From Candidatus Sulfotelmatobacter sp. (GTDB lineage Bacteria > Acidobacteriota > Terriglobia > Terriglobales > Acidobacteriaceae): DNA of 54,599 bases. Of the stretch, positions 26,030-33,892 are shown one piece after another (the first letter of the stretch is position 1; each line of letters begins with the position of its first letter). The DNA lies in assembly GCA_030038125.1 (NCBI GenBank), contig JASHPL010000018.1, positions 1-54,599 of the forward strand. The letters run 5' to 3'. Both the position numbers and the translations under genes were made by a program. The notes beneath the pieces were generated by a model. The model was given only the letters and a program-made list of their open reading frames with translations, had not been told where the DNA came from and made no database searches.

Positions 26030-27473
26030 CCCACGTGCGGACAATCTCTCCAAACGAACCTTCCGAAAACCAGCGCGAGCACCGTTTGAACGCCGTGTTA
26101 TTCGGCTTGTCGTCCTCCTGGCCATTCCGGGCTTGCTGGGCAGCGTTTTCCTGGTTTGGCTTCTGCCTTGGACTCTCGAATCCAAATTACTGTTGCTCGG
26201 CGCCGAAGTGCTCGCCTGCCTTCTGATCGGCGCAGCACTGCATGAACACATCATTCGCCCGCTGCAAACGCTTGCCAACGTGGTCGGCGCTCTGCGGGAA
26301 GAAGATTATTCGTTCCGTGCTCGGCTCGCCGTCCCCAATGACGCTCTCGGCGAACTCTCTTTGGAAGTGAATGCGCTGGCCGATCTTCTTGCCCGGCATC
26401 GTACCGGGGTGATAGAAGCGACGGCGTTGCTGCAGCGCGTCGTGGAGGAAGTCGATATTCCCATTTTTTCCTTTGATCCCGCGCGGAAGCTGCGTCTGGT
26501 GAACTCTGCGGGCGAAAAACTCACGCAGCAGTCTTCTTCAGAACTGCTGGGCAAGACGGCATCAGAACTCGGTTTGGAAAGGGCGTTGACTTGTGAGAAC
26601 GAAACCCCAGTCCGCTTGCGCTTCAGTAGCGAGGCACGATGGCTGGTACGGCGCAGCCTTTTTCGCCAGCAAGGAGTGCCCCACACGCTCCTCGTCCTCT
26701 CGGATGTAAGCCGAGCCTTGCGCGATGAGGAACTACGAGCATGGCAGCGTCTGATCCGCGTCATCGGCCACGAATTGAACAATTCGCTGGCTCCCATTAA
26801 ATCGATCGCGGGCAGCCTCCGCGCTCGTCTTTCCGAAATGAGTGTTGACGCCGAGCCCCGTCTGGATTTCGAGCGCGGCCTGGGCATTATCGAATCTCGC
26901 GCCGCATCGTTGAATCGGTTCCTGCAGGCTTATCGGCAGTTGGCGCAAATGCCGCCACCGGTTTTGCGAGAGTGCTCCATCTCTCCACTCGTTAGGCGTG
27001 TCGCTGCTCTGGAGACTCGCGCTGCAATCAGCGTGATTCCCGGTCCCGAGGTCACCTTGATGGCAGATGGCGACCAACTCGAACAAATGCTCATCAACCT
27101 TCTCCGCAATGCGGCCGAGGCGGCTCTTCAGCCGGCGGGATCAACCTGCAATCAGCAAGAGCCGGCGAACACCTCCTTTGCGTGTACGCCGCAAGTTTCA
27201 TTGACATGGAAGCTGGCCGAAAAGGACCTGCTTCTGACTATCGAAGACAATGGACCCGGCCTCATGAATCCCGGCAACGCTTTTGTTCCCTTCTACACCA
27301 CCAAGCCGCAGGGCAGCGGTATTGGGCTCGTGCTTTCCCGGCAGATTTGTGAGGCTCACGGCGGACGCATCGAGTTGTCAAACCGTCTGGTCGGTTCGGG
27401 CTGTGTGGCGAAAATCATTCTGCCTGTCAGAACATTACAGGGAAACCACTTCGGGGCAAGAAGTCAGGAGTGA
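26019..27473 (+). CDS. Membrane sensor histidine kinase (HAMP-PAS-HisKA-HATPase)
   Basis: A 484-aa kinase with two closely spaced membrane helices (residues about 28-70) and almost no periplasmic loop, so it may sense membrane or cytoplasmic cues. HAMP (about 72-125), a PAS-like domain (about 135-235), the H-box VIGHELNNSLAPIKSI, N-box INLLRNAAEAAL and G boxes IEDNGPGL and GSGIGLVLSRQI follow. The start codon lies inside the regulator gene (11-nt overlap), so the two are translationally coupled partners. Confidence 0.92.
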   Translation: MGSSPRADNLSKRTFRKPARAPFERRVIRLVVLLAIPGLLGSVFLVWLLPWTLESKLLLLGAEVLACLLIGAALHEHIIRPLQTLANVVGALREEDYSFRARLAVPNDALGELSLEVNALADLLARHRTGVIEATALLQRVVEEVDIPIFSFDPARKLRLVNSAGEKLTQQSSSELLGKTASELGLERALTCENETPVRLRFSSEARWLVRRSLFRQQGVPHTLLVLSDVSRALRDEELRAWQRLIRVIGHELNNSLAPIKSIAGSLRARLSEMSVDAEPRLDFERGLGIIESRAASLNRFLQAYRQLAQMPPPVLRECSISPLVRRVAALETRAAISVIPGPEVTLMADGDQLEQMLINLLRNAAEAALQPAGSTCNQQEPANTSFACTPQVSLTWKLAEKDLLLTIEDNGPGLMNPGNAFVPFYTTKPQGSGIGLVLSRQICEAHGGRIELSNRLVGSGCVAKIILPVRTLQGNHFGARSQE

Positions 27474-27555
27474 TTCTCGACTTTTCCACGATGAGCAGGC
27501 TTTCCTGCAACCCGGGAAGCCGTGCCCTGCCCAACCCAGGCGTTATGATGGACCT

Positions 27556-28476
27556 GTGGCGACCCGTGCTCTCAATAAATCCACGGTCACGATTCTGCGC
27601 GCGCAACATCTCGGACGTTTGCCCTGGCTGGTGCACGGTTTCTCCACTCGCAGTGGCGGATTTTCCAGCATCTACCGGAAAGGCGATCTCAATCTGGGCT
27701 TTACGAAAGACGATTCTCGAGCCAAGGTTGAACGCAACCGGACCGCGTTTTTGCGCAAGATCGGGGCGGAAAGCCGAGCGCCCACGAATTCGCGAGCCCG
27801 AGCCGCAGGGAAAAATAACCGCTCGTTTTGGCCCCTCGTGACCCTGCGCCAGATCCATTCCGACATCATTCACACCGTCAATTCTGTTCCTGACGCGCCG
27901 CTGGCCGGCGATGGCTTGCTCACCGCGGCTCCTGGGCTCCTGCTCGCGATTCAAACCGCCGACTGTCTCCCCATAATTCTGGTCGATACGAAGCGTCGCG
28001 CGATTGGAGTCTTGCACGCCGGTTGGCGCGGAACCGTGCAGCGCATCGTCGAAAAAGGAGTGGGCGAGATGTTTCGACAATTTGGCAGCCGGCCGCGTGA
28101 CCTCCAGGCGGCGATTGGTCCTGGAATTCAGGGCTGCTGTTTCGAAGTGGGCGAAGAGGTGCGCACCAAATTCGAATCGCAATTCGAATATGCGGCTAAG
28201 CTGTTTCGCGAGGTAAAGGAATCGGATCCAGTGCGCGAGAAATATCCGCTCTTGTTCTTGACCGCCCGTGCCCCGGGACACGGCGAACTTCCCCCCAAGC
28301 TTTTTCTTGATCTGGTGGAAGCGAACCGGCAACAGTTGCTGGCGGCAGGAGTGCCGGAGAAAAATATTGAGAGTTCCCATCTGTGCACGAAGTGTCGCAA
28401 CGACCTGCTCTTCTCCTATCGCGCAGAAAAGGGCAAGACTGGCCGCTTGATGGGGGTAGCGGGCATCCGCCAGTAG
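27556..28476 (+). CDS. pgeF: PgeF/YfiH family laccase-domain protein (peptidoglycan editing factor or purine nucleosidase-like)
   Basis: A 306-aa protein of the multicopper-oxidase-unrelated laccase domain family; relatives edit peptidoglycan precursors or act on purine nucleosides. The metal-site residues are visible as LRQIHSDIIH, QTADCLPIIL and VLHAGWRGTVQ (His, Cys, His). A CTKCRNDLLFSYR end is typical. The GTG at 27556 is preferred because the track start lies inside the kinase gene; no strong Shine-Dalgarno is seen. About 45 polar residues between the first strand block and the HSD motif are longer than in E. coli YfiH. Confidence 0.85.
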   Translation: MATRALNKSTVTILRAQHLGRLPWLVHGFSTRSGGFSSIYRKGDLNLGFTKDDSRAKVERNRTAFLRKIGAESRAPTNSRARAAGKNNRSFWPLVTLRQIHSDIIHTVNSVPDAPLAGDGLLTAAPGLLLAIQTADCLPIILVDTKRRAIGVLHAGWRGTVQRIVEKGVGEMFRQFGSRPRDLQAAIGPGIQGCCFEVGEEVRTKFESQFEYAAKLFREVKESDPVREKYPLLFLTARAPGHGELPPKLFLDLVEANRQQLLAAGVPEKNIESSHLCTKCRNDLLFSYRAEKGKTGRLMGVAGIRQ

Positions 28477-28530
28477 TTGAATATTGCCGACCTTGGGCCC
28501 GACGAGGCGTCGAGTCCTACACATCTAAAC

Positions 28531-28564
28531 TTGTAACGCTCTTTTCATAATTCCCGCTTACACT
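28531..28564 (+). promoter_or_regulatory. Possible Pho box and -10 upstream of phoU
   Basis: TTGTAAC-GCTC-TTTTCAT has the 7-4-7 layout of a PhoB site and matches the CTGTCAT half-site at 4 and 5 of 7 bases. TACACT follows 10 nt later, the distance expected for a PhoB-activated -10. phoU begins 58 nt further on. The match is moderate. Confidence 0.35.
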
Positions 28565-28621
28565 GCAAAAAGAGTTTGGACGCAAGAAGCCTGTTACGAT
28601 AATCCAGACCGTTCCCCACCC

Positions 28622-29365
28622 ATGGCACGTCGTAGATCGTTACCGGAAGACGGATCGCCAGCGACCACCAACGAAGCAGGTTCAAGCCGGGTGGGGTTGG
28701 CGACCTCGCCGGCAAATGCAGGCTCCGCTAAAGTCAGCGATGACCTGACCCGGTTGGCGCTGCGAGCCTGCCTGATCGCTCGCGACGCCGCCTTCAACGT
28801 GCGCGATCTGGTGACGAACTCCTCGCGCATGGCCTTTCTGGCGATCAAGGATTGCGAACAGGAACTTGACATCCTCGAGCGGCAGATTGATGAACGGATG
28901 CCCGCGGCCATTACACGGGTCAGCGAAAGTCGCGCACGGCAACTGCTTTCCAGTCTGAAATGCACCACGGACTTGGAACGCATTGGCGATCTGGTGATGA
29001 GTGTTGCCCTGCGCGTGCAGGCGCGAACCGAGAAAATCCCGGTTTCCGATGCCCGCCACCTGGTTGAAATGTCCGAGGTATTGCGGGAGATGCTGCAACT
29101 GATCTATCAGGGATTTTCCACGCTCGACTTAGAATGTGCGCGCAAGGTCCTTCAGATGGACAAGGAAATCGACCGAATTTGCCACGAATTATTCCAGAAG
29201 TACTTGGCAAGAAGCCTGCCGCAGGGGCCATCGGAATTCCAGATTTTGCTCATGGCGCAGGCCCTGGAGCGCGCCGGAGACCACAGCACCAACCTTGCCG
29301 AAGAGCTTTACAGCCTGATCGAAGGCCGCAGTTTGCGGCACGTACCGAAGAAAAAGGCCAACTGA
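28622..29365 (+). CDS. phoU: Phosphate signalling protein PhoU
   Basis: A 247-aa all-helical protein made of two three-helix bundles, each with the metal-binding motif of PhoU: CTTDLERIGDLVMS in the first and QALERAGDHSTNLAEELY in the second. PhoU restrains the PhoR-PstSCAB phosphate signalling complex. The N-terminal ~40 residues are polar and probably disordered; a later start is possible because no ribosome-binding site is seen at 28622. A PhoB-like regulator follows, but no pst genes or PhoR are in this window. Confidence 0.9.
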   Translation: MARRRSLPEDGSPATTNEAGSSRVGLATSPANAGSAKVSDDLTRLALRACLIARDAAFNVRDLVTNSSRMAFLAIKDCEQELDILERQIDERMPAAITRVSESRARQLLSSLKCTTDLERIGDLVMSVALRVQARTEKIPVSDARHLVEMSEVLREMLQLIYQGFSTLDLECARKVLQMDKEIDRICHELFQKYLARSLPQGPSEFQILLMAQALERAGDHSTNLAEELYSLIEGRSLRHVPKKKAN

Positions 29366-29536
29366 TCGCCCTGGCCTGGCATTTTCGCTTGCAACCTCTT
29401 CAGGTCTCCTTTCGAAGGGGAAATTTATCGTTCATTAACAAAGGGGAAACATTCGCGCAATATTGTCCCAATACAGTTTGCTTCGGTGCTCCCCCATAAC
29501 TATGCGTGTGTCTCTTGGGGGGCCCTTGGAGCAAGG

Positions 29537-30289
29537 ATGCATCGGCCAGCAGAACCCTTCGAGCAGAAAGAGAGCCATCCCGTCCCGGGCCCGCCTCGGC
29601 CGGTCATTTTTGTCGTGGAGGACGATGAGGATATTGCCCGCCTGATATCCCACAATCTGAAAGCTGCCGGATTCGGCGTACAGAGCTTCATCAGCAGCGC
29701 ATCAGTGCTGACCGAAGCGGCGCGGGAACGGCCGGCACTGTTCCTGCTTGATGTCATGCTGCCTGGTAGTGATGGATTTGAATTGTGCCGCCATATTCGC
29801 CAGACACCGGCTCTTTCGGCAATTCCAATCATCTTTCTCACTGCGAAGACGGCAGAAGCCGATCGCGTGAAAGGACTGGAACTCGGCGGCGATGACTACA
29901 TTACCAAGCCCTTCAGTCCGCGCGAACTGGTGGCCCGCTTGCGCACCGTGCTGCGAGGAGTGTCGCAAGCGCCGGCTGGAACCGAGGTGTTGCGGCTCGG
30001 CGACCTCGAGATTGACATCTCTTCCATGACCGTACAGGTGCAGGGGCGTATCGTGACCACCACCACGCGGGAATTTCGCCTGCTCGAATACCTGGCTACG
30101 CATCGCGGCCGCGTTCTTACTCGCGATCAGTTGCTCGATGCGGTATGGAGAGAAACGCCCTTTGTTACACCGCGATCGATTGATGTCTATGTTCGCCGCT
30201 TGCGGGAAAAGATCGAACCCGACCCACACCATCCGCAATACCTCAAGACATTGCGCGGCATCGGCTACCGCTTCGAAGTGCCGAAATAG
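29537..30289 (+). CDS. OmpR/PhoB-family response regulator
   Basis: A 250-aa DNA-binding regulator. Receiver domain: acidic VVEDDEDIA, phospho-acceptor FLLDVMLPGSDG, Lys in YITKPFSP. Winged-helix effector domain ends RLREKIEPDPHHPQYLKTLRGIGYRFE, the hallmark of this family. The ATG chosen has GGAG 5 nt upstream, 17 codons inside the track ORF. It lies 171 nt after phoU, so PhoB identity is plausible but not proven; no cognate kinase is adjacent. Confidence 0.9.
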   Translation: MHRPAEPFEQKESHPVPGPPRPVIFVVEDDEDIARLISHNLKAAGFGVQSFISSASVLTEAARERPALFLLDVMLPGSDGFELCRHIRQTPALSAIPIIFLTAKTAEADRVKGLELGGDDYITKPFSPRELVARLRTVLRGVSQAPAGTEVLRLGDLEIDISSMTVQVQGRIVTTTTREFRLLEYLATHRGRVLTRDQLLDAVWRETPFVTPRSIDVYVRRLREKIEPDPHHPQYLKTLRGIGYRFEVPK

Positions 30290-30359
30290 GTTTCCACCTC
30301 CGCAGCCCCGCCATCGCGCAGTCTATAATGCTGAGGCAACCTCGAACGTGGAGGCTCTC

Positions 30360-30758
30360 ATGCCGCAAGGTATTCCCGACAAGTATCGCGACTTATTTCA
30401 GAAGCGCGCCTTCGCCAGTCTCGCCACCCTCATGCCCGATGGCAGCCCCCAAGTCACGCCCGTATGGTGCGATTTCGATGGCGAGCACGTCATCTTCAAC
30501 TCCGCCCGCGGACGGCAAAAAGACCGGAACGTGCGCCGCGATCCGCGGGTCTCGATGGCCATTATCGATCCAGAAAATCCTTATCGTTATCTCGAAATTC
30601 GCGGCCGGGTGGTAGAAATCACCGAAGATGGCGCCGCCGATCACATCAACAAAATGGCCAAGAAATATCTCGGCGTCGATAAGTATCCTTACGCCCAGCC
30701 CGGCGAAGTGCGTGTGCTCTACAAGATCAAACCCGAGCACACCACCGTGATGGGATAA
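30360..30758 (+). CDS. PPOX-class flavin/F420-dependent oxidoreductase
   Basis: A 132-aa split-barrel protein of the pyridoxamine-5'-phosphate-oxidase-like superfamily; members use FMN or F420 for small redox reactions. FASLATLMPDGSPQVTPVWC, VIFNSARGRQKDRNVRRDP and YRYLEIRGRVVEI are the typical strands and cofactor-binding segments. The start ATG follows GGAGG with 9 nt of spacing; the track ORF is fused to an unrelated frame 72 codons upstream. Confidence 0.87.
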   Translation: MPQGIPDKYRDLFQKRAFASLATLMPDGSPQVTPVWCDFDGEHVIFNSARGRQKDRNVRRDPRVSMAIIDPENPYRYLEIRGRVVEITEDGAADHINKMAKKYLGVDKYPYAQPGEVRVLYKIKPEHTTVMG

Positions 30759-30900
30759 AGCGAAGGCCTGTCATCCCGAGCGAGCGCCGCTCTTGCGCGA
30801 GTGAGGGACTTGGCACGCGGCCAAACGCCTTGCACAATCTGCGAGACCAGAGATTCCGCGATTGGCGCGCATCCTCATTTGAGATCCAGCGAGGGCTCTC

Positions 30901-31926
30901 ATTCGCACCTACAATCTTTGCTTTCTCGGCTTCGGCAACGTTAACCGGACGCTCGTCCGCCTCCTCGAAGATCGCGCCCAGGAATTGCGGGTGCGCTACG
31001 GAATTGCATTTCGCATCACCGGAGTCGCTTCCCGCCGCTTGGGATGGATCGCCGCCGCGCAGGGATTGGATTTGAAAGGGCAGGGCGCCAGCCGCGCCGA
31101 AGGCGTGGTAAATTTCGAGGCGGCTTCAGCCGCGGTGGGTGGCGACGTGCGGACGTGGCTCGCCGCCGCTCAAGCCGATGTCCTGTTTGAAGCCACGTCG
31201 CTGAACGTTGAATCCGGTCAACCCGCCATCGATTACATTCGCGCCGCGCTCGAGCACGGAGCCCATGCCATCACCGCCAACAAAGGCCCGATCGTTCATG
31301 CCTACCGCGAGTTGCGCGATCTCGGGGCCGCGCGTGGCAAACAATTTCTATACGAAACCACGGTCATGGATGGCGTGCCTGTTTTTTCTCTCTTCGATCA
31401 ACTGCCCGCGATTCATCTGCAGGGGTTTCACGGAATTTTGAACTCGACCACGAACGTCATTTTGGGCGAGATGGAGCAAGGTCTCAGCCTCGACGAAGCC
31501 GTGAAGAAAGCGCAGGCGCTCGGCATTGCCGAAACTGATCCAGGCCACGACATCGATGGCTGGGATGCCGCGGTCAAAACCGCCGCGCTGATTACAGTCC
31601 TCATGGATGTCCCCATTCGTCTGGATCAGATCGAGCGAGAAGGCATCCGCGATCTGACGGCTAACGCCGTTCGCAATGCCCGCCGCGATGGCTGGCCCTT
31701 CAAACTCGTCTGCCGCGCACGCCGCACCGCGAGCGGCGTTGAGGCCAGCGTCAGGCCAGAGAAGGTTCGGACCGGCGAGCCCATGGCGCGCATTTCCGGC
31801 ACGTCATCCTATATCTATTTCGAAACCGACATTTTTTCCGGCCTCGCCATCACGGAAGAAAATCCGGGATTGTACGCAACCGCCTACGGCATGTTGGCGG
31901 ACTTTGTGACAGTGGCTCGGACGTAA
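30901..31926 (+). CDS. Homoserine dehydrogenase, apparently starting with ATT
   Basis: A 341-aa NAD(P)-dependent enzyme that reduces aspartate semialdehyde to homoserine for threonine and methionine synthesis. The dinucleotide-binding loop YNLCFLGFGNVNRTLVRLL, the NKGPIVHAY and GILNSTTNVIL motifs and GIAETDPGHDIDGWDAAVK are characteristic. No ACT domain is attached. The track begins at an internal TTG and loses the Gly-rich loop. Between the in-frame TGA (30880-30882) and that loop there is no ATG, GTG or TTG; the only suitable codon is ATT at 30901, preceded by GAGGG 5 nt upstream, giving MRTYNLCFLGFG. An ATG-to-ATT change or sequencing error is the alternative. Confidence 0.88.
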   Translation: MRTYNLCFLGFGNVNRTLVRLLEDRAQELRVRYGIAFRITGVASRRLGWIAAAQGLDLKGQGASRAEGVVNFEAASAAVGGDVRTWLAAAQADVLFEATSLNVESGQPAIDYIRAALEHGAHAITANKGPIVHAYRELRDLGAARGKQFLYETTVMDGVPVFSLFDQLPAIHLQGFHGILNSTTNVILGEMEQGLSLDEAVKKAQALGIAETDPGHDIDGWDAAVKTAALITVLMDVPIRLDQIEREGIRDLTANAVRNARRDGWPFKLVCRARRTASGVEASVRPEKVRTGEPMARISGTSSYIYFETDIFSGLAITEENPGLYATAYGMLADFVTVART

Positions 31927-31933
31927 TTTAGCT

Positions 31934-31965
31934 CGGACGCCGTGTAGCCCGGACTCCGTGTAGCG
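31934..31965. repeat. Two tandem 16-nt copies in an intergenic region
   Basis: CGGACGCCGTGTAGCC is followed immediately by CGGACTCCGTGTAGCG, 14 of 16 bases identical. It lies just after the homoserine dehydrogenase stop. Function unknown; GC-rich short repeats of this sort are often scattered in such genomes. Confidence 0.45.
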
Positions 31966-32148
31966 CGAAGCGCACAATAAGACCGCCATGGAGGAGCGGC
32001 CCTTCAGCGCCGCGACCGCGCACAACGTAGACTAGGCAAGGATGCGCCTAAATCTGTTCCGATGAAGGACGAGATTGATTCGCAGCCTTCGACGTCCGGC
32101 GTTATAAACTACATTCGAACGATGTTGTCGGACACGAGACACACAAAT

Positions 32149-33432
32149 ATGCCCGTCACTGAAAACTTCGCCCCCGTCCTCGACCTCACCTCTATCCGCG
32201 CGCAATTTCCCGCGCTGGCGCAGACCGTCAACGGTCATCCCGCCGTCTTCTTCGACGGCCCCGGAGGAACGCAGGTCCCGCAGCGCGTCATCGACGCCAT
32301 GACCAACTACTTGCGCCGCGACAACGCTAACTCTGGGGGAAATTACGCCACCAGCCGCCGCACCGACGCCGTCATCGCCGCCGCGCGTGCCGCCATGGGC
32401 GATTTCTTCCGTTGCGACGCCGACGAAGTCGTCTTCGGCCAGAATATGACTTCGCTGACTTTCGCCTTTTCCCGCGCCATCGGACGCGAACTCAAGCCCG
32501 GGGACGAGATCGTGGTCACGCGCCTCGATCACGACGCCAACGTTTCTCCTTGGCTTACCATGGCCGAAGACAGAGGAGTCACCGTCCGTTGGGTCGACAT
32601 CCGCGACGAAGACTGCACCCTCGACATGGATGATCTCGCCACGAAGATTAATGCGAAGACGAAGCTGGTCGCGGTCGGATACGCGTCCAACGCCGTGGGC
32701 ACGATCAATCCGGTGAAGGAAATTGTGCAGCTCGCGCATAACGTTGGCGCGCTCGTTTTCATCGACGCCGTGCATTACACGCCGCATGGGCTCATCGACG
32801 TCGCTGCACTTGATTGTGATTTTCTCGTCTGCTCGACCTACAAATTCTTTGGCCCGCATATGGGAGTGCTTTTCGGCAAGCGCGAGCACTTGCAGCGGTT
32901 GCGCCCTTACAAAGTCCGCCCGCTCACCGATCAAATTCCTTTTCGCTGGGAATGGGGCACGTTGAATCACGAATGCATCGCCGGAATCACCGCCTGCGTG
33001 GAGTACATCGCCGAGTTAGGCCGACACAATGGCGCAGAACTCGCCCCGCGCCGCGCCGCGATTGAAATCGCTTACGAACTCATCCACCAGCACGAACGCG
33101 CCCTGCTCGAACGGGCGGTGGCCGGACTGAAAAAAATCCCCGGACTCAAGATCTACGGCATCACCGATCCCGCTCGCTTTGTCGAACGCTGCGGCACGCT
33201 CGCCATCCGCATTGAAGGACATTCGCCGTCCGAACTCGCCAATCAGCTCAACCAGCGCGGATTCTTCACCTGGGACGGGAACTATTACGCCATCAATCTC
33301 ACCGAGCGTCTCGGCGTGGAAAAATCCGGCGGCTTCCTGCGCATCGGCCTCATCCACTACAACACGATCGAAGAAGTCGACGGCTTGCTGGCAGCCCTCC
33401 GCGAAATTGTGGCCACGCCCAACACTCGCTGA
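32149..33432 (+). CDS. Cysteine-desulfurase-like aminotransferase class V protein
   Basis: A PLP enzyme of about 427 aa from the cysteine-desulfurase-like subfamily. The PLP-binding Lys is in DCDFLVCSTYKFFGPHMGVL; FDGPGGTQVP near the start, SGGNYATSRR, the His of TRLDHDANVSPW and FIDAVHYTPHG are further active-site segments. It lacks the typical Cys loop context of IscS/SufS, and no iron-sulfur assembly genes lie nearby, so sulfur transfer is not assured. The Met in MPVTENFAPVLDL is preferred as start because homologous sequence begins there; the track start 29 codons earlier has no ribosome-binding site either. Confidence 0.82.
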   Translation: MPVTENFAPVLDLTSIRAQFPALAQTVNGHPAVFFDGPGGTQVPQRVIDAMTNYLRRDNANSGGNYATSRRTDAVIAAARAAMGDFFRCDADEVVFGQNMTSLTFAFSRAIGRELKPGDEIVVTRLDHDANVSPWLTMAEDRGVTVRWVDIRDEDCTLDMDDLATKINAKTKLVAVGYASNAVGTINPVKEIVQLAHNVGALVFIDAVHYTPHGLIDVAALDCDFLVCSTYKFFGPHMGVLFGKREHLQRLRPYKVRPLTDQIPFRWEWGTLNHECIAGITACVEYIAELGRHNGAELAPRRAAIEIAYELIHQHERALLERAVAGLKKIPGLKIYGITDPARFVERCGTLAIRIEGHSPSELANQLNQRGFFTWDGNYYAINLTERLGVEKSGGFLRIGLIHYNTIEEVDGLLAALREIVATPNTR

Positions 33433-33474
33433 GGTTCGTTGAAAGCAGTTCGCGCAAAGCCGCCACAAACACTT

Positions 33475-33498
33475 CAGCCCGGGATGCCTCCCGGGCTG
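33475..33498. terminator. Strong GC hairpin between convergent genes
   Basis: CAGCCCGGG and CCCGGGCTG form a perfect 9-bp stem around ATGCCT. No T-run follows on either strand, so it is either a Rho-dependent pause hairpin or a scattered palindromic repeat. It lies 42 nt past one stop codon and 44 nt before the other. Confidence 0.45.
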
Positions 33499-33541
33499 CT
33501 ATCGAGGGAACTTCAGGCTCGTAATAAACCGCGCATGCGAG

Positions 33542-33802
33542 CTATGGCCAGCGCTTGCCGGTATCTTCCCATCCTGCGGCGCGCACGGGTTGCGGCGCCG
33601 CAATGGAAGACGTGGAAACTGGAATCCGCGTCGTGCTCGGCTGCGCATTTACTGCGGCAGCCAGGGCCGGTTTGGCTATGTCAGATGACAATTCTTTTTC
33701 GTCGGAAAGCAGCGGGGCCACCAAACGCAAGGCCTCCACTTCCTTCTCCAGACGGGTTAATTCCATCTCTTTCTGACGCAACACCTCATAGACATTCTTC
33801 AT
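33542..33802 (-). CDS. Small coiled-coil protein of unknown function
   Basis: An 86-aa protein starting MKNVYEVLRQKEMELTRLE. Residues 1-35 form a heptad-patterned helix with leucines and alternating charges (LEKEVEALRLVAPLLSDEKE), the rest is Ala/Pro/Thr-rich and probably disordered. AGGTG lies 5 nt before the ATG; the track start 11 codons earlier has none. A TTGACA/TAAAGT promoter lies 44-71 nt upstream, supporting this as a real single gene. The family is not recognised. No membrane segment. Confidence 0.65.
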   Translation of the reverse strand: MKNVYEVLRQKEMELTRLEKEVEALRLVAPLLSDEKELSSDIAKPALAAAVNAQPSTTRIPVSTSSIAAPQPVRAAGWEDTGKRWP

Positions 33803-33845
33803 TGGGGCACCTGGCGAACGGTCGTCTAAGCGCAACTACGTTGGA

Positions 33846-33873
33846 ACTTTAGCAGAGTTGCTTGTGTTGTCAA
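33846..33873 (-). promoter_or_regulatory. Sigma-70-like promoter for the small coiled-coil gene
   Basis: On the minus strand TTGACA and TAAAGT are 16 nt apart. Transcription would start about 37 nt before the ATG at 33802. It also lies directly after the stop of the GAF gene on the same strand. Confidence 0.5.
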
Positions 33874-33892
33874 GGGTTTCCACGCCATCGGC

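Noticed and set aside
27427-28524. 365-aa minus-strand ORF
   Set aside because: Antisense to pgeF, which has its metal-site motifs and family ends; shadow of GC-rich codon use.
32032-32970. 312-aa minus-strand ORF
   Set aside because: Antisense to the cysteine-desulfurase-like gene with its intact PLP lysine motif.
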